64,000 bases of DNA from Ligustrum vulgare (lineage: Eukaryota > Streptophyta > Magnoliopsida > Lamiales > Oleaceae). The notes below the pieces were generated by a model. That model did not search any database. It had not been told where the DNA came from and saw nothing but the letters and a program-made list of their open reading frames with translations. Shown here piece after piece: positions 34,695-47,215 of the stretch. A program made the position numbers and the translations under genes. The DNA lies in the NCBI GenBank assembly GCA_963555705.1, contig OY743190.1, positions 21,087,491-21,151,490 on the forward strand, written 5' to 3'. The stretch's first letter is position 1. Every line of letters begins with the position of its first letter.

Positions 34695-37040
34695 GACAGG
34701 TTTTTGATACTGTTTTGTGTATTTAGGAATAAATATTTTTTTTTATGCATGTATTAGTTGAGCGGTATTAGGTTTTATGTGATTTGATTGTTATTGGATG
34801 AATGATATTTTGGTGAATAAATTTATGGCCTTAGATTTTTGTCGTAAAATCTTGTATTTGTTTTATCAAGTCATGTAACAAAGGGGGTGGATTACGTCTC
34901 CATGTTTTCCCCTTTGATTTTTATTTTTGCAATAGAATTAGAAAATTAGGGTTTATGTTCTTTCTATTGTAATTATAAAATCAGAGGACCAGATAATAGA
35001 ATTTCTATATTGAAGGACCGGATCTACAAGGTTTCAGATTTGGAGGACCACTGCTACAATTTCAGAATTCGAACTCAACTTCACCATCTCCAAAGCATGA
35101 GGACTTGCTATGTAAATTCGCGAAATAGTGAATAAGATTTGCAGCAGCCAGCAGCACCCGTGGGTACTACCGTCGCGGTCAGTTCTCGATGGTTGCGCCT
35201 TAGGGCGTCGCCGTCTCTCTTTTACTGAAGCGGTAGCGGTAGCACAGGTGCAGCTGTGTGAGAAATCGCGACACCAGGTGGTGTCGCTGCAGCAAGTGCA
35301 CGTGCGACGGTGCCTTGAGCACTGCCGTCTGTGGTCGTGGGAGCAGCGACGGTACCACTGGGTGACCCTCTTGGTGACTGGTGCAGTGAAGTTCCGGCGA
35401 ATGACGAGGAAGGCGATGGCAGAGAGGCCACAGCACCGTTGCAATTTTGGCATCGCGCCCGTGCGTGGTGCGGCGGTGGTCGAGCGGCAGCCATGTTGGA
35501 AACGATGGTACCCTGTAACCGGCTGCCGAATTCTATGGTGAGTAGTTGTGGCGTTTCCATTTCCGCCGATAGCACTTCATGATCGGCGGCTGGGTTTCTT
35601 CCATTTTAGGTTACTGTGTAACCATGCAGAGAAGGAGAAGAAGTGGATTGATGAAATTGGGCTTCCTATTCATTTGGGCCGTTTTGTTTTCATTTTGGCC
35701 GAAATAAAATGGTGAATTAATTGTGTTGGGCCAATTTTCAATTGAATTGCAGATTGTGTCGGACTTCATTTTGGGATCAGAAATATTATTTGAAGAGTTC
35801 AAATAACGGGCTGGACACTTACAAATGGAAATTGAAGAATTGGGCCGGGTTGTGGCTCAATAGACTCTTTAATTAATTTGTAATTTTTGTGTCTAGGTTT
35901 AGCCATAAATTATGTTCATATTTATTTTATTATCGCATTTATTTTATGTTTTAATTAAATTGTGAATGAATGTCATTAGATAACATGTCATGTAGATCGC
36001 ATAAACACCGCTCTAGGTACTATACTGTCATGCATTATTTTATATTTTATTTTCTTTTCTAAATGTTAGATTAGAAAATAAATATATTTATTAATAATTA
36101 AATTGATTTTAAGAGTTAAAATTGATTGTGTAATTATTAATTAAAACTCAAGAGTTCAAAATATTAAGTGAGCGAGGGTGCAATTTTTGAACCCACGGCC
36201 TCCCCTATTAGTCCATTAGTAAAAAATTTGGGTATGTCTCGTGCTAATCTAATTAGTCTCCCTATAGGAGGGCTGCACTGTTTTGTTTACTGGATTGGAC
36301 CTAATTAGGTGATGATTTTTTAAGTGTGAGTTAATCGTGATTACCCTATAGGTGACATAATTAATTTGGTACTTGAAATATTATTAATATAGGGGTTAGA
36401 CATTTAAATCAATGACATCGTGCGGACTTCCTATAGAATATCCAAACGATGTCAATGATGGCCAAATTTTAACGACTATAAATTAAATATTGCATGAGAT
36501 GCTAGATATATCTAATTTAGTGGGAGGGTCACAACCTAGCCATAAATCACATTTATTTCTCCTATAGAGAAATGTGTTTAAGATTTTGGGGTTTTAGGTT
36601 GTCGTCATATTATAATAGTTTTGGGTTTACTTGTGCATAATTTTTCTTCATGCATCATATATGAAAGTATTCATCATTTATGCAACTCGTGTTTAATACA
36701 TTTATTTATTTTATTTGAATGTCGTATTTTCACAACTAGTTATATGTTTAGACATCACCAACTCATTTGCGAAAACTGTAACATGTCTCGTTATAATTCT
36801 TTCCACTTATGATATTTGTTCGTGCTAGAAGATCCTTGTTCAAAAATAATTATAAATCTTCCGGTGAAAATGGTTTTATTTTGATGAGATGGTTTACTGC
36901 ATAGTTTTGATTCTCACGTCAAGTACTTCGCAATAAAAACATCAAAATAGGATACCATATTTATTTTCTCGATGGAAGGGTATTTATGATAATTTGAACA
37001 TTTTAATTATGGAGTTATAATAAAATATGTTATCAAGCTA
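34695..37040 (+). other. Element E leader and gag position, with a GC-rich island
   Basis: This is where gag should lie, but I see no Gag motif and no zinc knuckle. 35120-35580 is markedly GC-rich compared with its surroundings and therefore shows overlapping ORFs in several frames on both strands (up to 139 codons), none recognisable. The rest (35600-37040) is AT-rich without ORFs. A gene of about 2 kb has been lost or replaced. Confidence 0.5.
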
Positions 37041-40000
37041 TAATATATCTCTACTTATGAACCGATCACGATTTTTTACAAGTGACCATTTGGTAAAACA
37101 TGATTGGTCACTTTAACGTGGTGGAGGTTCCACTTGCAAACATTGACTCATGTGACATAATGCTTGAGAAATCTTTTAAGATGATCTCTTGTGGTTCAGT
37201 GTGAACTATATTCACCAGGATGAACGTGTCCTTGAAAGGTTCAATGTAAGCTATTCATGGAGAATAGATTATTTTAAAGCAATGGATAGTATGGTAGGCC
37301 TCTAACCTTTTTGCTTTTAAGCAAAGATAGGATTAATGAGGAGGTAGCCTTCCCTGGAAACTCTGTAATGGAGTAAGACTCTATTCATTGTGTTATGGTT
37401 AGTAATTGAGTCTATCTTGATTATAGATTCTAGAATAACTAATCACTATTGCAAGTTGTTGCAATATGGTCCTAGGTGACCAAATGACACAATGAGATAG
37501 AGTATACTATAAGGATAAGAACGGGTACGGTAATATGGAAAGAGCCGTTTGGCTTTTATGTTTGCGAAACAATTTTATTGTTATTTTGTCTCTTTATTAT
37601 TTGAGTGGAATTATTTAGCACTTAATCTCCAGTTATTAGTTAGAATTAAGTTAAATAATGCTCTTATTATTGTGAGACAAATAATTAACAATCTCAAAGC
37701 CTTGTAAATGGTTCTAAGTGTAATATTACTACAAATGATAGGGGATAGATGATTCCTTGTATTAATGAACTCTTTGATAAGATCTTAAGATAATCATATT
37801 TATCTAAATAAGATTGAGATTGAAAGACTAGTAAAGATAGCCTCTAAGTATTTTGGAGGTGGAATCTATGTGGGCTTTTGAATTTTATTTAGAGGGTAAA
37901 ATGATTAAGATCTTAAGCTTGGTCACACTTATCCAAAACTCGATTCTAATACTAGTAAGGGATGGACCTCAAAAGGATCTGAGGTGGAATATATATTGTT
38001 TTCTGAATCTTGTTTAGAGGATTAGATAACCAAGAGTCCTTATACATTAAATGGACTTAAGAGTTTGGGGATTAATACACTTCGATATGTGTGGATTCTT
38101 TGGTGCTCAAGATACGAGAGAGTATGAGTAATTCATCACTTTTATTAATGATCACTCCAGATCTCGATTCTATATTTAATATCTCATTGATCTGAAATGT
38201 TGAAGAATTTCTAGAATTTTGGACAGAAGTTGAGAAGTAATTAAGAGAATCGAGATACTTCGATTTGATCGAGGTTTGTGTATCTCTCATATGAGTTTAG
38301 GAACCATTTATCGAAAAAGGAGAAAAAGGTAATACCAAATCAATGATGAGTTATCCTCGTTACTAGTTTCATTTGGGAATGTATACCGGAGATAGTCAGG
38401 TTCCTTCATAGCCTAGTACCATTGATTCGTTTCCTGAAATACCCCTAGAGTTGTGGCATGGGTGCAAGCATAGTCTATACCACATTCAGATTTGGGGACT
38501 TTTGGCACACAAGCCGAAAGGAAGGATTGTTAAGATGGAGGGAACAATGAAGGTTTGATTATATGGTATGCAACGAAACTAGAAATTATTTCTTCTATAG
38601 TCCTCTGGTCAAGAAAGTATTTGTTCAGTACAAATGTAACTTTCTTAGAGGATAAGGCATATAGAAGAATACAAATTCACAAGTAAAATTCTATTGGATA
38701 AGATGTTAGAACGTGGTTCAAACAACTTGATTCCAGGTTTCCGCATAGAATTAATCTTGATGATTTGGGACTTCCTACGGAACCGATGGTTGCTGATCCT
38801 AGTGGGAGAAATAGGCAAGTGGTTCAACCACTATTTTTTCCTGGTGAACCCAATGGACAGGGAAAAACCAAAGGTTGTAGTCAAAGTTGTTCTCACTGTT
38901 CTGCCTCTTCTTTATGTTCATAAAGAGGTAGTGGAGAGGTTGATCCCAATTAGGGATATAACCAAGTAGTGGGAGAAGAGCAAGTAACTCTGTTTGGACA
39001 TAATGGAAATACACTTCCAGCGACTAATTGGAGTAGGAGGGTTGTAAGACCACCTTCTTAACATTTATTCTATAGAGAGTCTTTTTAGACGATCTCTACT
39101 GAAATAAGAGAAGGACTCCTCATTTAGGGAAGTGGTGGAAGTTATGGAATTGAAATCATGGAAGGTGAACGTGAACTCAGAATTGGATTCCTTGTACTAC
39201 ACCAGAGTTTGGATATTTGTAGACACACCTAATGGGGTCAAACCTATAGGGTGTGATGAATTTTAAGATGATAAAAGATGGGTAGATGGGAAGGTTGATG
39301 CCTTTAGTGCAAGGCTTATGGCTATGGGTTTGTGAAACCCTTCTTGCCAATTGCCATGCGAATGTTTACCTGGATCTTTTATCCATTGTCGTTCATTGTG
39401 AAAATGAGGTACAACATATGGATGTCAAGAAGTTGTTTCTTGAATGCATCTTGATGAAATCATTTACAAAGTGTAACCTGATGGGTTCATACTTAAGACC
39501 ATGAAAGTAAAATTCATGACTTACAAGTTTCCAACTTTGGATTTGGGTATTTGTTCAAGATATGGAACATAGAATTTGATCGAACGATTGTGATACATGT
39601 TCTTGATCAAAATCTTGATATATCTTAAGTATACTCGTGTATACAGAAAGATGAGACAGTTTTCGCGACTATTTATTTGAATGACACTCTACAAATATTT
39701 GAGGGTATTTTCATTAAATAGTAGTTGGCACCAGCAATTAGACTTGAAGGACTTGTAGATGACCGTCTATTTTTCTAGACATCCGTACTTTTCGGAGTGG
39801 GAGAAAAATGAAATAGAATAGTCTCAAGTTTCATGTAATAATAAGATACTATCTACATTTGCAATATTGAAGTCTTGAAATGAATAATGTTCTTTGTGGA
39901 CTTAATCTATCTTATGAGTATTCTCCTAAGACTCATGGTAAGATAGAGAAGGTTCCTTATGCTCAGGCTATAGGAAGCCTTACTTTGCACTAGATAGGTC

Positions 40001-40370
40001 ATATCTTATGCTGGAGATATTGTTGGTGATTATTAGTTTGATCCAGGATCGGATCATTGAATAGAGGTAAAGCATATACTGAATCGTTTTCAAAAAACGA
40101 GTAAATATTTGCTTATCTATTCAGTTTGTGATCTGATGGATTAAAACTAATTAAGATCTGATTTGACTAGGACTCTCGAGAGTCGTCAAAATTGGAATAT
40201 AACTGGGAGATAATGTGGTTAATTGGTTGGGTATAACACAATCTTGGATTATTTGTTATACAACCGTGACTTACATCGAAAGGAGTTATCATCTTGGTTG
40301 AGAACATAATCATTAATGTAATGATGATGTTGACAAGATGGATGATTCGATGTTTCATGTATACTCTAAG
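37041..40370 (+). pseudogene. Element E pol remnant (integrase and reverse transcriptase)
   Basis: Copia pol is recognisable in plus-strand translation despite dozens of stops. The integrase C-terminal region at about 38430-38530 reads PLELWHGCKHSLYHIQIWG and LLAHKPKGRIVKMEG. RT pieces are VDGKVDAFSARLMAMG (about 39285-39330), MDVKKLFLECILM (about 39420), and ATIYLNDTLQIFEG (about 39665-39705), where the catalytic YVDD has become YLND. The later RT part is KVPYAQAIGSLTL at about 39950-39990. The integrase core and RNase H are not clearly readable. No functional enzyme can come from this copy. Confidence 0.75.
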
Positions 40371-40384
40371 GGCAAGTGGGAGAT
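40368..40384 (+). promoter_or_regulatory. Element E polypurine tract
   Basis: AAGGGCAAGTGGGAGAT abuts the 3' LTR. It is intact although pol is destroyed. Confidence 0.8.
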
Positions 40385-41803
40385 TGTTGGAATTATATAT
40401 GCCCATAGAGTATAATTCACGACATTTAAAATAAAATATTAATTGATTGTATTAATATGAAGTTGCGTTTGTCCACGGGTCGATTTGATATTACAAATTG
40501 AGTGTTTAAGTTATTAAACACAGAAAGATTTAATTTGTGATTCGATCTAAAATTAACGTTCACGATCGGTAAATAAATATGGACAATTTATTTTGATAAG
40601 ATCGTCTCGATTTTATTAAAGTCTATCTTTGACTTTGGTAATAAAATTGAGAGTAAGTTTGGAACGTATTGGATGGGACCACGTGAAATTAATTTGTGAC
40701 ATTGACCATACAAATTTAATTTCACTTGATTATCATACGTGTGACCTTAATCCTAATCGGGTAATGGACTTCGATTACTAACTTGAAGTTCTTTGAGGTA
40801 TCAATGGGTGAGATCAAATTGCTGATCAATATCTCGGTACTTTGGGAATTAAAGTGAACTAACGAGGAACATATATTCATATTATGGAATCCGTCACCTT
40901 TTAGGTATGATCATAATCTCACCGGTTATTCTAGTGGACGGTTGAATCTGAGCTCAGTAATTCGACAGTGACTGTTGAATTCTATGATGTGATGTGATCA
41001 CATCGAACTGTCAGATAGAAGATGAGAGTTAAGAATTTATGAATATTTAAAGAAGGGCATTTTGGTCATTTTAACTTGCTCCGAATATTCGAGTTGATCG
41101 ACAGGGGTAACATGTAAGAACGATAAGTCAAATGATATAATTATTGATTAATTGTTTCAGTAATTTCAATTTTACTAAGAGTGCAATCTCGTTCTTTTAG
41201 TGGAATAGAACGTGATTAATAAATTAATTTTGACTGATCAAGAGTTGATCGGGTCATAATTAATTTATTGGAGCTTAGTTTAATTGGGTCCGATCAGGTT
41301 CCCTCGGTGGCTTCACTATAATGGGTTTATACAGGCTTATTACCTGTATTGGATTGTGCAGAAATAGGCCTGGGTTATGGTACTAGGCCTGGTAGGGTTT
41401 TGGAGTGTAAAGAGGTTACAAATAGTCTCCCAAGACTATTTTTCTTATTTTAATTGGCAAAGTGGCGAAACACACACAAAAGTATGTAGTGTGTGTTTCC
41501 TCTTTACAAAGAAACTCTAATCCTAGTTTAACCTAGGCCTACAGAAAGGTGACCACACACCTGCACAACTGCCATTGGAGAACACCGGGGAAAGCTTGAG
41601 GGTTTGAAGCTTTGGTGGAATCAAGAAGCAGTTGATGAAGATTATTGAAAAACACGCTACAAGTGTAATATTCTCAAAAACCTATTTTTTGTGTGCTAAA
41701 TTATTTATTCCAAGTTGAATACATAGAACAGAAAATCATGTAACGGGATGATCTGCTCACAAGAAATCAATTTTTGTGAGTAGAGCAACCCGGGTTCCCA
41801 ACA
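40385..41803 (+). repeat. Element E 3' LTR
   Basis: 1419 bp, matching 33262-34680 at about 98.3% by eye count. It ends GGTTCCCAACA before the GATTT duplicate. Confidence 0.95.
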
Positions 41804-41808
41804 GATTT

Positions 41809-43818
41809 TGAAAGGGTTTTAGATTTTTCATAATGCAATATTCTCAGTTTTGTCAATCAGCATTGTTTCTTTTCAATATATCGCAAGAAAATTGAATCCA
41901 TATTTCATTATATCATGATAAATCAGGAGTTGTACACCGATTTGTTCATTTGAGTTGTTCAAGTAGCAGTATTGTGTTTAACAAGGTAAATACAAGTCTC
42001 TTTAGTTCTAAAATTTTGTTGCATATAGAAAATGCATGTACTCATATGAAACATCAATAACCTTCTAAATATTATCTGATAAAGTAATTTAATAACAATT
42101 ATGAGCCTGTTTGGTGTTTGTTGTTTTTGGGAGATTTTGGAGAATTTTGAATTTTTGAAAGAATGTATGGCTGAAAAGTGATTGAAAGAAATGGATCCCA
42201 TGGTAATGTGTGGTCGAAAAATGAATTTGAGAGAAAAATTGAAAAAAAAATGTAGAAGCAAACACGCGTATGAGGAATATCACATTTGAGATGTCAAATA
42301 AAGTTGATTACATTAACACTTATCAATTGTTGAACGTGAGAAATGTGGAGTATTTTTATAACACCATATTGAAGTCCAAACTCTTACTCATGATAACTTC
42401 CTAACTTCGGAGAATTGACATTATTGAGCAAATCCAAAGTGGATTCAAGTTTGTGCAGACGTCGGTGATCATTTGACAATTTCCTGTCTTTTGATACTAG
42501 GCAACTTTTTGTAATTGGAGTCCCTACATAGATCGTTGCAAGACATTGTGATGAATTATTCAACCTCCTCTTGTACTTCTGTATATGAAATATTAGAATT
42601 TTGTATAGAATTTTTTTTTTTTACCAATTTTATGTGATTATTTAAATGGAGTCATTAGTCCGTGAATGAGAAATTAATTTAAAATAAACCACTAAAATAC
42701 ATGAAAATATTGGAAAATTGTTTAGAATATTATGAAATACGCTATAATTAATTTGAATGAAAAATGTCTTTTCATATGAAAGATCATGTCTTTTTTGGAA
42801 TTTCTGTTTTTCAATAGTTGTGTTACTTTATTTCTGGTGGTATCTCTTTAAAATGTTGTGTCTTTTTAGACAACTTTCCAACAACTATATATAGACTCCA
42901 TTTGTTTGGAATTTATCAATTATTCACTCATTCATTTTCATGTCATGTTTGCATTACTATATTAATTCATATTCACTTCAAAATAATTGTGTACCTATTT
43001 TGAGTTGAGTTTTATATGAACAAAGTTTAAAGCATAAGTAAATTCGTTGGTCTATGTGATTTGGAGTGCTCCGATTGTGAAACGTAGTCATTGTATCTTA
43101 AGAGACGAATGTCGAAAAATCGTTATTACCCGTGTAGGGCATTATCGTCCTAAGGACAAATGGTAGAACTCTTGCCTCAACCAAATTCATATTCATGCAC
43201 TTTTGGTTTCTACTTCATGCATTCAATTTCGATGAGTCGAAATTTTGTCAAGTTTTATGCACGTAAAATTTATGTTATTATAATATAATTATGCACGTTA
43301 ATTTTTACCAACATGAACTACCATCATTGTTCTGTATCGCTCCTCTACAATGTGAGGACTATAACTTCTAGCCTCATTCTATCGCTACCTTCAAAGTATG
43401 CTACTGCTGCTTCTTCAATTCCCTTTCTGATGTTATTTAATTACAGTGTTCCCAACTGCTCCGCCTATTTGAAACGTAGAAAACCAACATTCAACTCGTT
43501 GAAATAGCTAAAAATAAACGTAGAAAACCAACATTCACCCAAATGCCAAATTATGCCAAATTCTGGTCCAATTTAACAGAACTATCCATTAGTTGAAATA
43601 GCTAAAAATAAACCGTATAAGACATGTGGATGGGTGACTCAGGAAGAGTATAGAAACTGACTTTATTTTGCTTCAATTCCTTTATTTTTTCAACTTTGAA
43701 ATGTTTTTATAATATAAACAAATAATAACAAAATCAATAACAAATGTTCAAAAATGATAAAAAATAAATCTTATTTTTTAGGATATAAATAAGTGTACAA
43801 AACTTATTAGTTTAGCTT
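41809..43818. other. Unassigned AT-rich region with a possible MITE
   Basis: No supported gene. 42103-42270 begins GAGCCTGTTTGGTGTTTG and ends GAAGCAAACACGCG, ends that are loosely inverted (GCCTGTTTG against GCGTGTTTG), so it may be a small hAT/Mutator-type MITE. A TATATATAG box lies at about 42887. A short local repeat (gtagaaaaccaacattca at 43478 and 43520; gttgaaatagctaaaaataaa near 43498 and 43594) marks a small duplication. Confidence 0.3.
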
Positions 43819-43823
43819 AGTTA

Positions 43824-44510
43824 TGAAAATTTAAAGTTGTCTAAATTCTATGAACGGACTATCCCGGATAAGTCTGGACAGTAACCAACTAATAGTAAAT
43901 TGTTTTGTTTTGTTTTAGCGCAATATCAGATGAATCTTGCTGATGCAGATTCATTTGGATAGTAAAACGTAAATGGACAGAATAAATTGTGCAAAATCGT
44001 AAATAGACAAGAACACAATAATTTGAGTTTAACGTGGGAAAAACCCTAACACGGAAAGCTCACGGCCTGCATCATGCGGAAAAAAAATCAATCACTATAT
44101 AAGTAATGAGTTTATACAGATCAATATAAACTATGGGATAAATCTACGCATAGATTTATCAAACATTCAAAAATAAATCACTCCCTAATCTTTCTATGGC
44201 GTGTAATGTGAGCTGGCGTCCCACCACTCTTCAGTAGCTTTATTTGAATCTGCAATACTTTTTCAGTAACCACGAACTCCCATTCGAATATGATTCAAAC
44301 CTCCCGTTTGATCTTCACACTGAAATTCTTTCCTTCTCTAAGTGATTGAATCCTCATTCCGGAGTACCGAAGTCACAACACAATTGAATCCTTTAATATT
44401 TGTGTACCACAAGAAAATTGGCTTCTTGACTCCTTCTTGTAGTGGACGTGAATGTTTAAGTACCTCACGGATTTTTGTATTTTTCACGTCTTAAAGAAAA
44501 ATGAAACGGA
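43824..44510 (-). repeat. Element F 3' LTR, truncated at its inner end
   Basis: Colinear with 47216-47876 and carries many substitutions (for example cggactatcccggataagtc against cggactgtcctagataagtc), so the element is fairly old. The match ends at about 44510. Confidence 0.8.
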
Positions 44511-44705
44511 TTTTTGTATTCATTTGTAATTTTTTAGCGGGTTGGCGGTTTGAAACGGGTTTTGAAAAATGAAACATAAACCAAACCATTTGAAAGCGGT
44601 TCGGTTTGGGTCAAAACCGAAACGTTGACGGGTCCGCGTGGATCCGATCCAACGGTTTCAAAATTGCGGTTTGATATCGGTTTGACGGTTTCGTTGTACA
44701 ACCCT
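44511..44705 (-). mobile_element. hAT-like or other DNA-element fragment at a pol deletion
   Basis: Foreign to element F. Repeats of CGGTTT/AAACCG and AAACGGG run through it. On the minus strand its right end reads TAGGGTTGTACAACGAAACC, reminiscent of hAT-type MITE termini. The other terminus is not evident. Confidence 0.35.
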
Positions 44706-45560
44706 ACCTCTTGCCACCAATACTTTCCTTTTGAATAGGACCCATCAAATCCATGTGAATTAGTTCAAGTATATGAGAGGTATTAATAGATGTACCTGAT
44801 TTGTGTTGACTTTTGATTTGCTTACTCTTTTGACAATCACCGCAAATTTCATCTGAAATGTTTTTTTACACTAGGAAAGCCTCTCACAGCCTGTAGTCTG
44901 GTCAGCTTCATGAGATCATGGTAGTTTAGATGCCCCAATCTGTTATTTCATAGTTTCTCATTTTTCATCCTAACAGAATTACAAGTTATGTGACTTTCAA
45001 GTGTATAGCATTTGTCTCTGGATCTAACTCCTTTAAACAAAACACTTTTTAACGAATTAGAATTCTTGTCACAACTTAAGACCTTGCAATATTCTTTAGA
45101 AAACATGACAAGCAAGTTATCATCACACAATTGTCCTACACTGATCAAGTTTGCCTTAAATCCTATAACATATAAGACATTTGTTAATGTAGGCAGTCCC
45201 TTGATGTTGATGATACCAGATCCATCTATCTTACCTTCTTGGCCATCACCAAATGTGACAGCACCTGTCTCGCCTTTTTCAAAGTGTTTTAGTGAAGAGA
45301 AATCACATGTCATGTCTCTAGAACACCCACTATCAAAATACCATGTGTTAGGAATCAAAGAACTTAAAGATAATTGAACTACATAAGCATTAATTCGAAT
45401 TTTATTTTCTTGTCTAGTAACAAGTCTTCTTTTGTGTGAATTGATCAATTTCAAGTACTCATGACACCTAAATACATCATAACCAGATTTAGTACAAAAA
45501 TTACAGAATACCTGGAAAACAGATATATCCTACCGACTCTGTCGAGGTTGAAATTTTCTA
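44706..45560 (-). pseudogene. Element F protease and start of integrase
   Basis: Minus-strand 44948-45454 is open: SSLIPNTWYFDSGCSRDMTC contains the copia protease active site (DSGCS), followed by FGDGQEGKIDGSGIINIKG and LPTLTNVLYVIGFKANLISV of the gag-pre-integrase linker. RLGHLNYHDLMKLTRLQAV (about 44880-44940) is the start of integrase, with a stop before it. LELIHMDLMGPIQ (about 44760) holds the first catalytic Asp. The sequence then ends abruptly at the hAT-like fragment. Confidence 0.85.
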
Positions 45561-47155
45561 CCGTTCTAATGGACAGACTCATCTGACTTGTACAGATTCG
45601 GCTGAAATTGTCTTCTTGTATAGTTCCTGGCTGGATGTGAGTTTTGGGGTCCAGCAGCATTGAATTGATGATGATGATGGGAGGTAGATGCATCTGTATA
45701 CTTTCCACTCTGCTCTTTGTATCTGTATCCAGATTCTCTTACAAAGTTTATTTCATGATCATGATTTTTACATTTTCCTTCATATCCAAGGCCTGTTTTT
45801 AAGCTCACAGGTCTGCCACTGTTCAGGATTTCATCAAGCTGGACAGATCCAAGTGCCAGTTTCTTGATTTTGTCTTGTACTTTAGCAAGTTCTAAGCTTA
45901 ACCAGCTTACCTCATTTTGTTCGACATCTGAGAATGCAGATGCATCCAGATGGCATTCCCTACTGTGTTCAGCGAAGGCCTGCAACAGTTGGATCTTCTC
46001 TTCTACATCTTGAAGTTCCTTTCTCAAGTTTTCAGTGTTTGGTCCAGATTCATCTGCATAAGAAGAGTTACCAAATTCAGTACCAGATAACTGTAAAGTA
46101 GTAAGGGTAGTTACCTGTTTTTCGGAATTGCTGCTGTCTGATTTTGATTCAGATTCATCTGAGTCTCCATCACTCCATGTAACATTCATGGCCTTCCTTC
46201 CCTTGGTCATCTTTTGAGTATTAGGACAATCTGGTGCAATGTGTCCATATCCTTCACATTCTCTGCATTAAATTAGACTCTTAGGCTTTCCTTCATACGA
46301 GTTAGCATTATTTTTGGGATAGAAATTGTTTTTCTTCAATTGTTTTTGTGTTTTTTGATTCTGGCCTTGAAGATTTGTGGATCTTTCTTTTTGTTTGTCC
46401 TTAAGGAATCTTTTAGATTGTCTGGTGAGAAGGACGAAGTTTTCATCTTCATCTGTCTCTCCAGATTCGTTTGGATCTTCACTGCTTTCCTTGAAAGCAA
46501 TCCCTGGTTTTTTGTCTTTCTTTCTTCGAGCCAGGTTTAAATCATAGGTCATTAATGACCCTACAAGTTCTTCAACTTGCATGGTTGAAAGATCCTTGCT
46601 TTCTTCAATCGCTGTCACTTTTGCATGGAACCTGTCTGGTAAAGATCTAAGGATTTTTTGTACAATCTGCTCATTTGAGTAGGTTTTTCCAAGAGCTTCA
46701 GCTGAGTTGGTGAGATCACTCAATCTAGCGTAAAAGCTTTTGAAGTCTTCTTTCTCATCCATAGATAGTTGTTCAAACTCTAGAGTGATCATCTGTAGTT
46801 TGGAGGTTTTGACAGCATTGGTTCCTTCGTTTGCTACCCTCAAATCATCCCTTGCTTCCTTGGCGGTTCTTAAGGAGGAGATAAGTCTGAATTAACCTGG
46901 ATCAACCAAAGATACAATAGCGTTAAGTGCCTTAGAATTCCAATTTGCATTAGCTAATTCATCTACAGTATAAGCATTTCTAGCTACAGTTGTAACAACA
47001 CCTCTAGCAGTGACAGTGGATGCAGTGTACCCTTCAAGGATAGATGTCCAGCAACGTTCATCAATAGATTGAATAAAAATTTCCATACGAATTTTCCAGT
47101 AAGCATAGTTACTACCAGTTAACAAAGGTGGCCAAAGAGATGCAGAATTTTCCAT
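45561..47155 (-). pseudogene. Element F gag with zinc knuckle
   Basis: The minus-strand ATG at 47155 begins MENSASLWPPLLTGSNYAYW, typical of SIRE-type copia Gag. One stop (at about 46892) separates it from 46268-46843 (VKTSKLQMITLEFEQLSMDE, SLPDRFHAKVTAIEESKDLS). After another stop comes a CCHC knuckle, CRECEGYGHIAPDC (about 46225-46266), then an acidic Ser/Asp/Glu-rich segment (45566-46210) predicted to be disordered or coiled coil. Two or three nonsense codons are the main damage in gag. Confidence 0.88.
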
Positions 47156-47201
47156 TTAGACAACTACATCTCACTTTGTAGAAGTGAACCCGCTCTGATA
47201 C

Positions 47202-47213
47202 CAATTGAAAATT
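47202..47213 (-). promoter_or_regulatory. Element F primer-binding site (tRNA-iMet)
   Basis: The minus strand reads TGGTATCAGAGC, two bases from the 5' LTR end. Confidence 0.92.
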
Positions 47214-47215
47214 TA

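Larger units (their letters stand above)
33262..41803 (+). mobile_element. Element E: recently inserted copia retrotransposon with a dead polymerase
   Basis: Two 1419-bp LTRs (33262-34680 and 40385-41803) start TGTTGGAATTATATATGCCC and end GTTCCCAACA. The target duplication GATTT is perfect (33257-33261 and 41804-41808). A tRNA-iMet primer site and a polypurine tract are in place. By eye the LTRs differ at about 24 positions (about 98.3% identity). The interior between leader and 3' LTR encodes only stop-riddled copia integrase and RT remnants and no gag. It must have moved using proteins from another element. Confidence 0.9.

Noticed and set aside
35034..35582. Five overlapping ORFs (63-139 codons) in the GC-rich island of element E
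   Set aside because: They overlap on both strands, are rich in Arg/Cys/His with no recognisable domain, and result from low stop density in GC-rich DNA.
42818..43003. 61-codon ORF after a TATA-like region
   Set aside because: AT-rich chance ORF without a recognisable domain.
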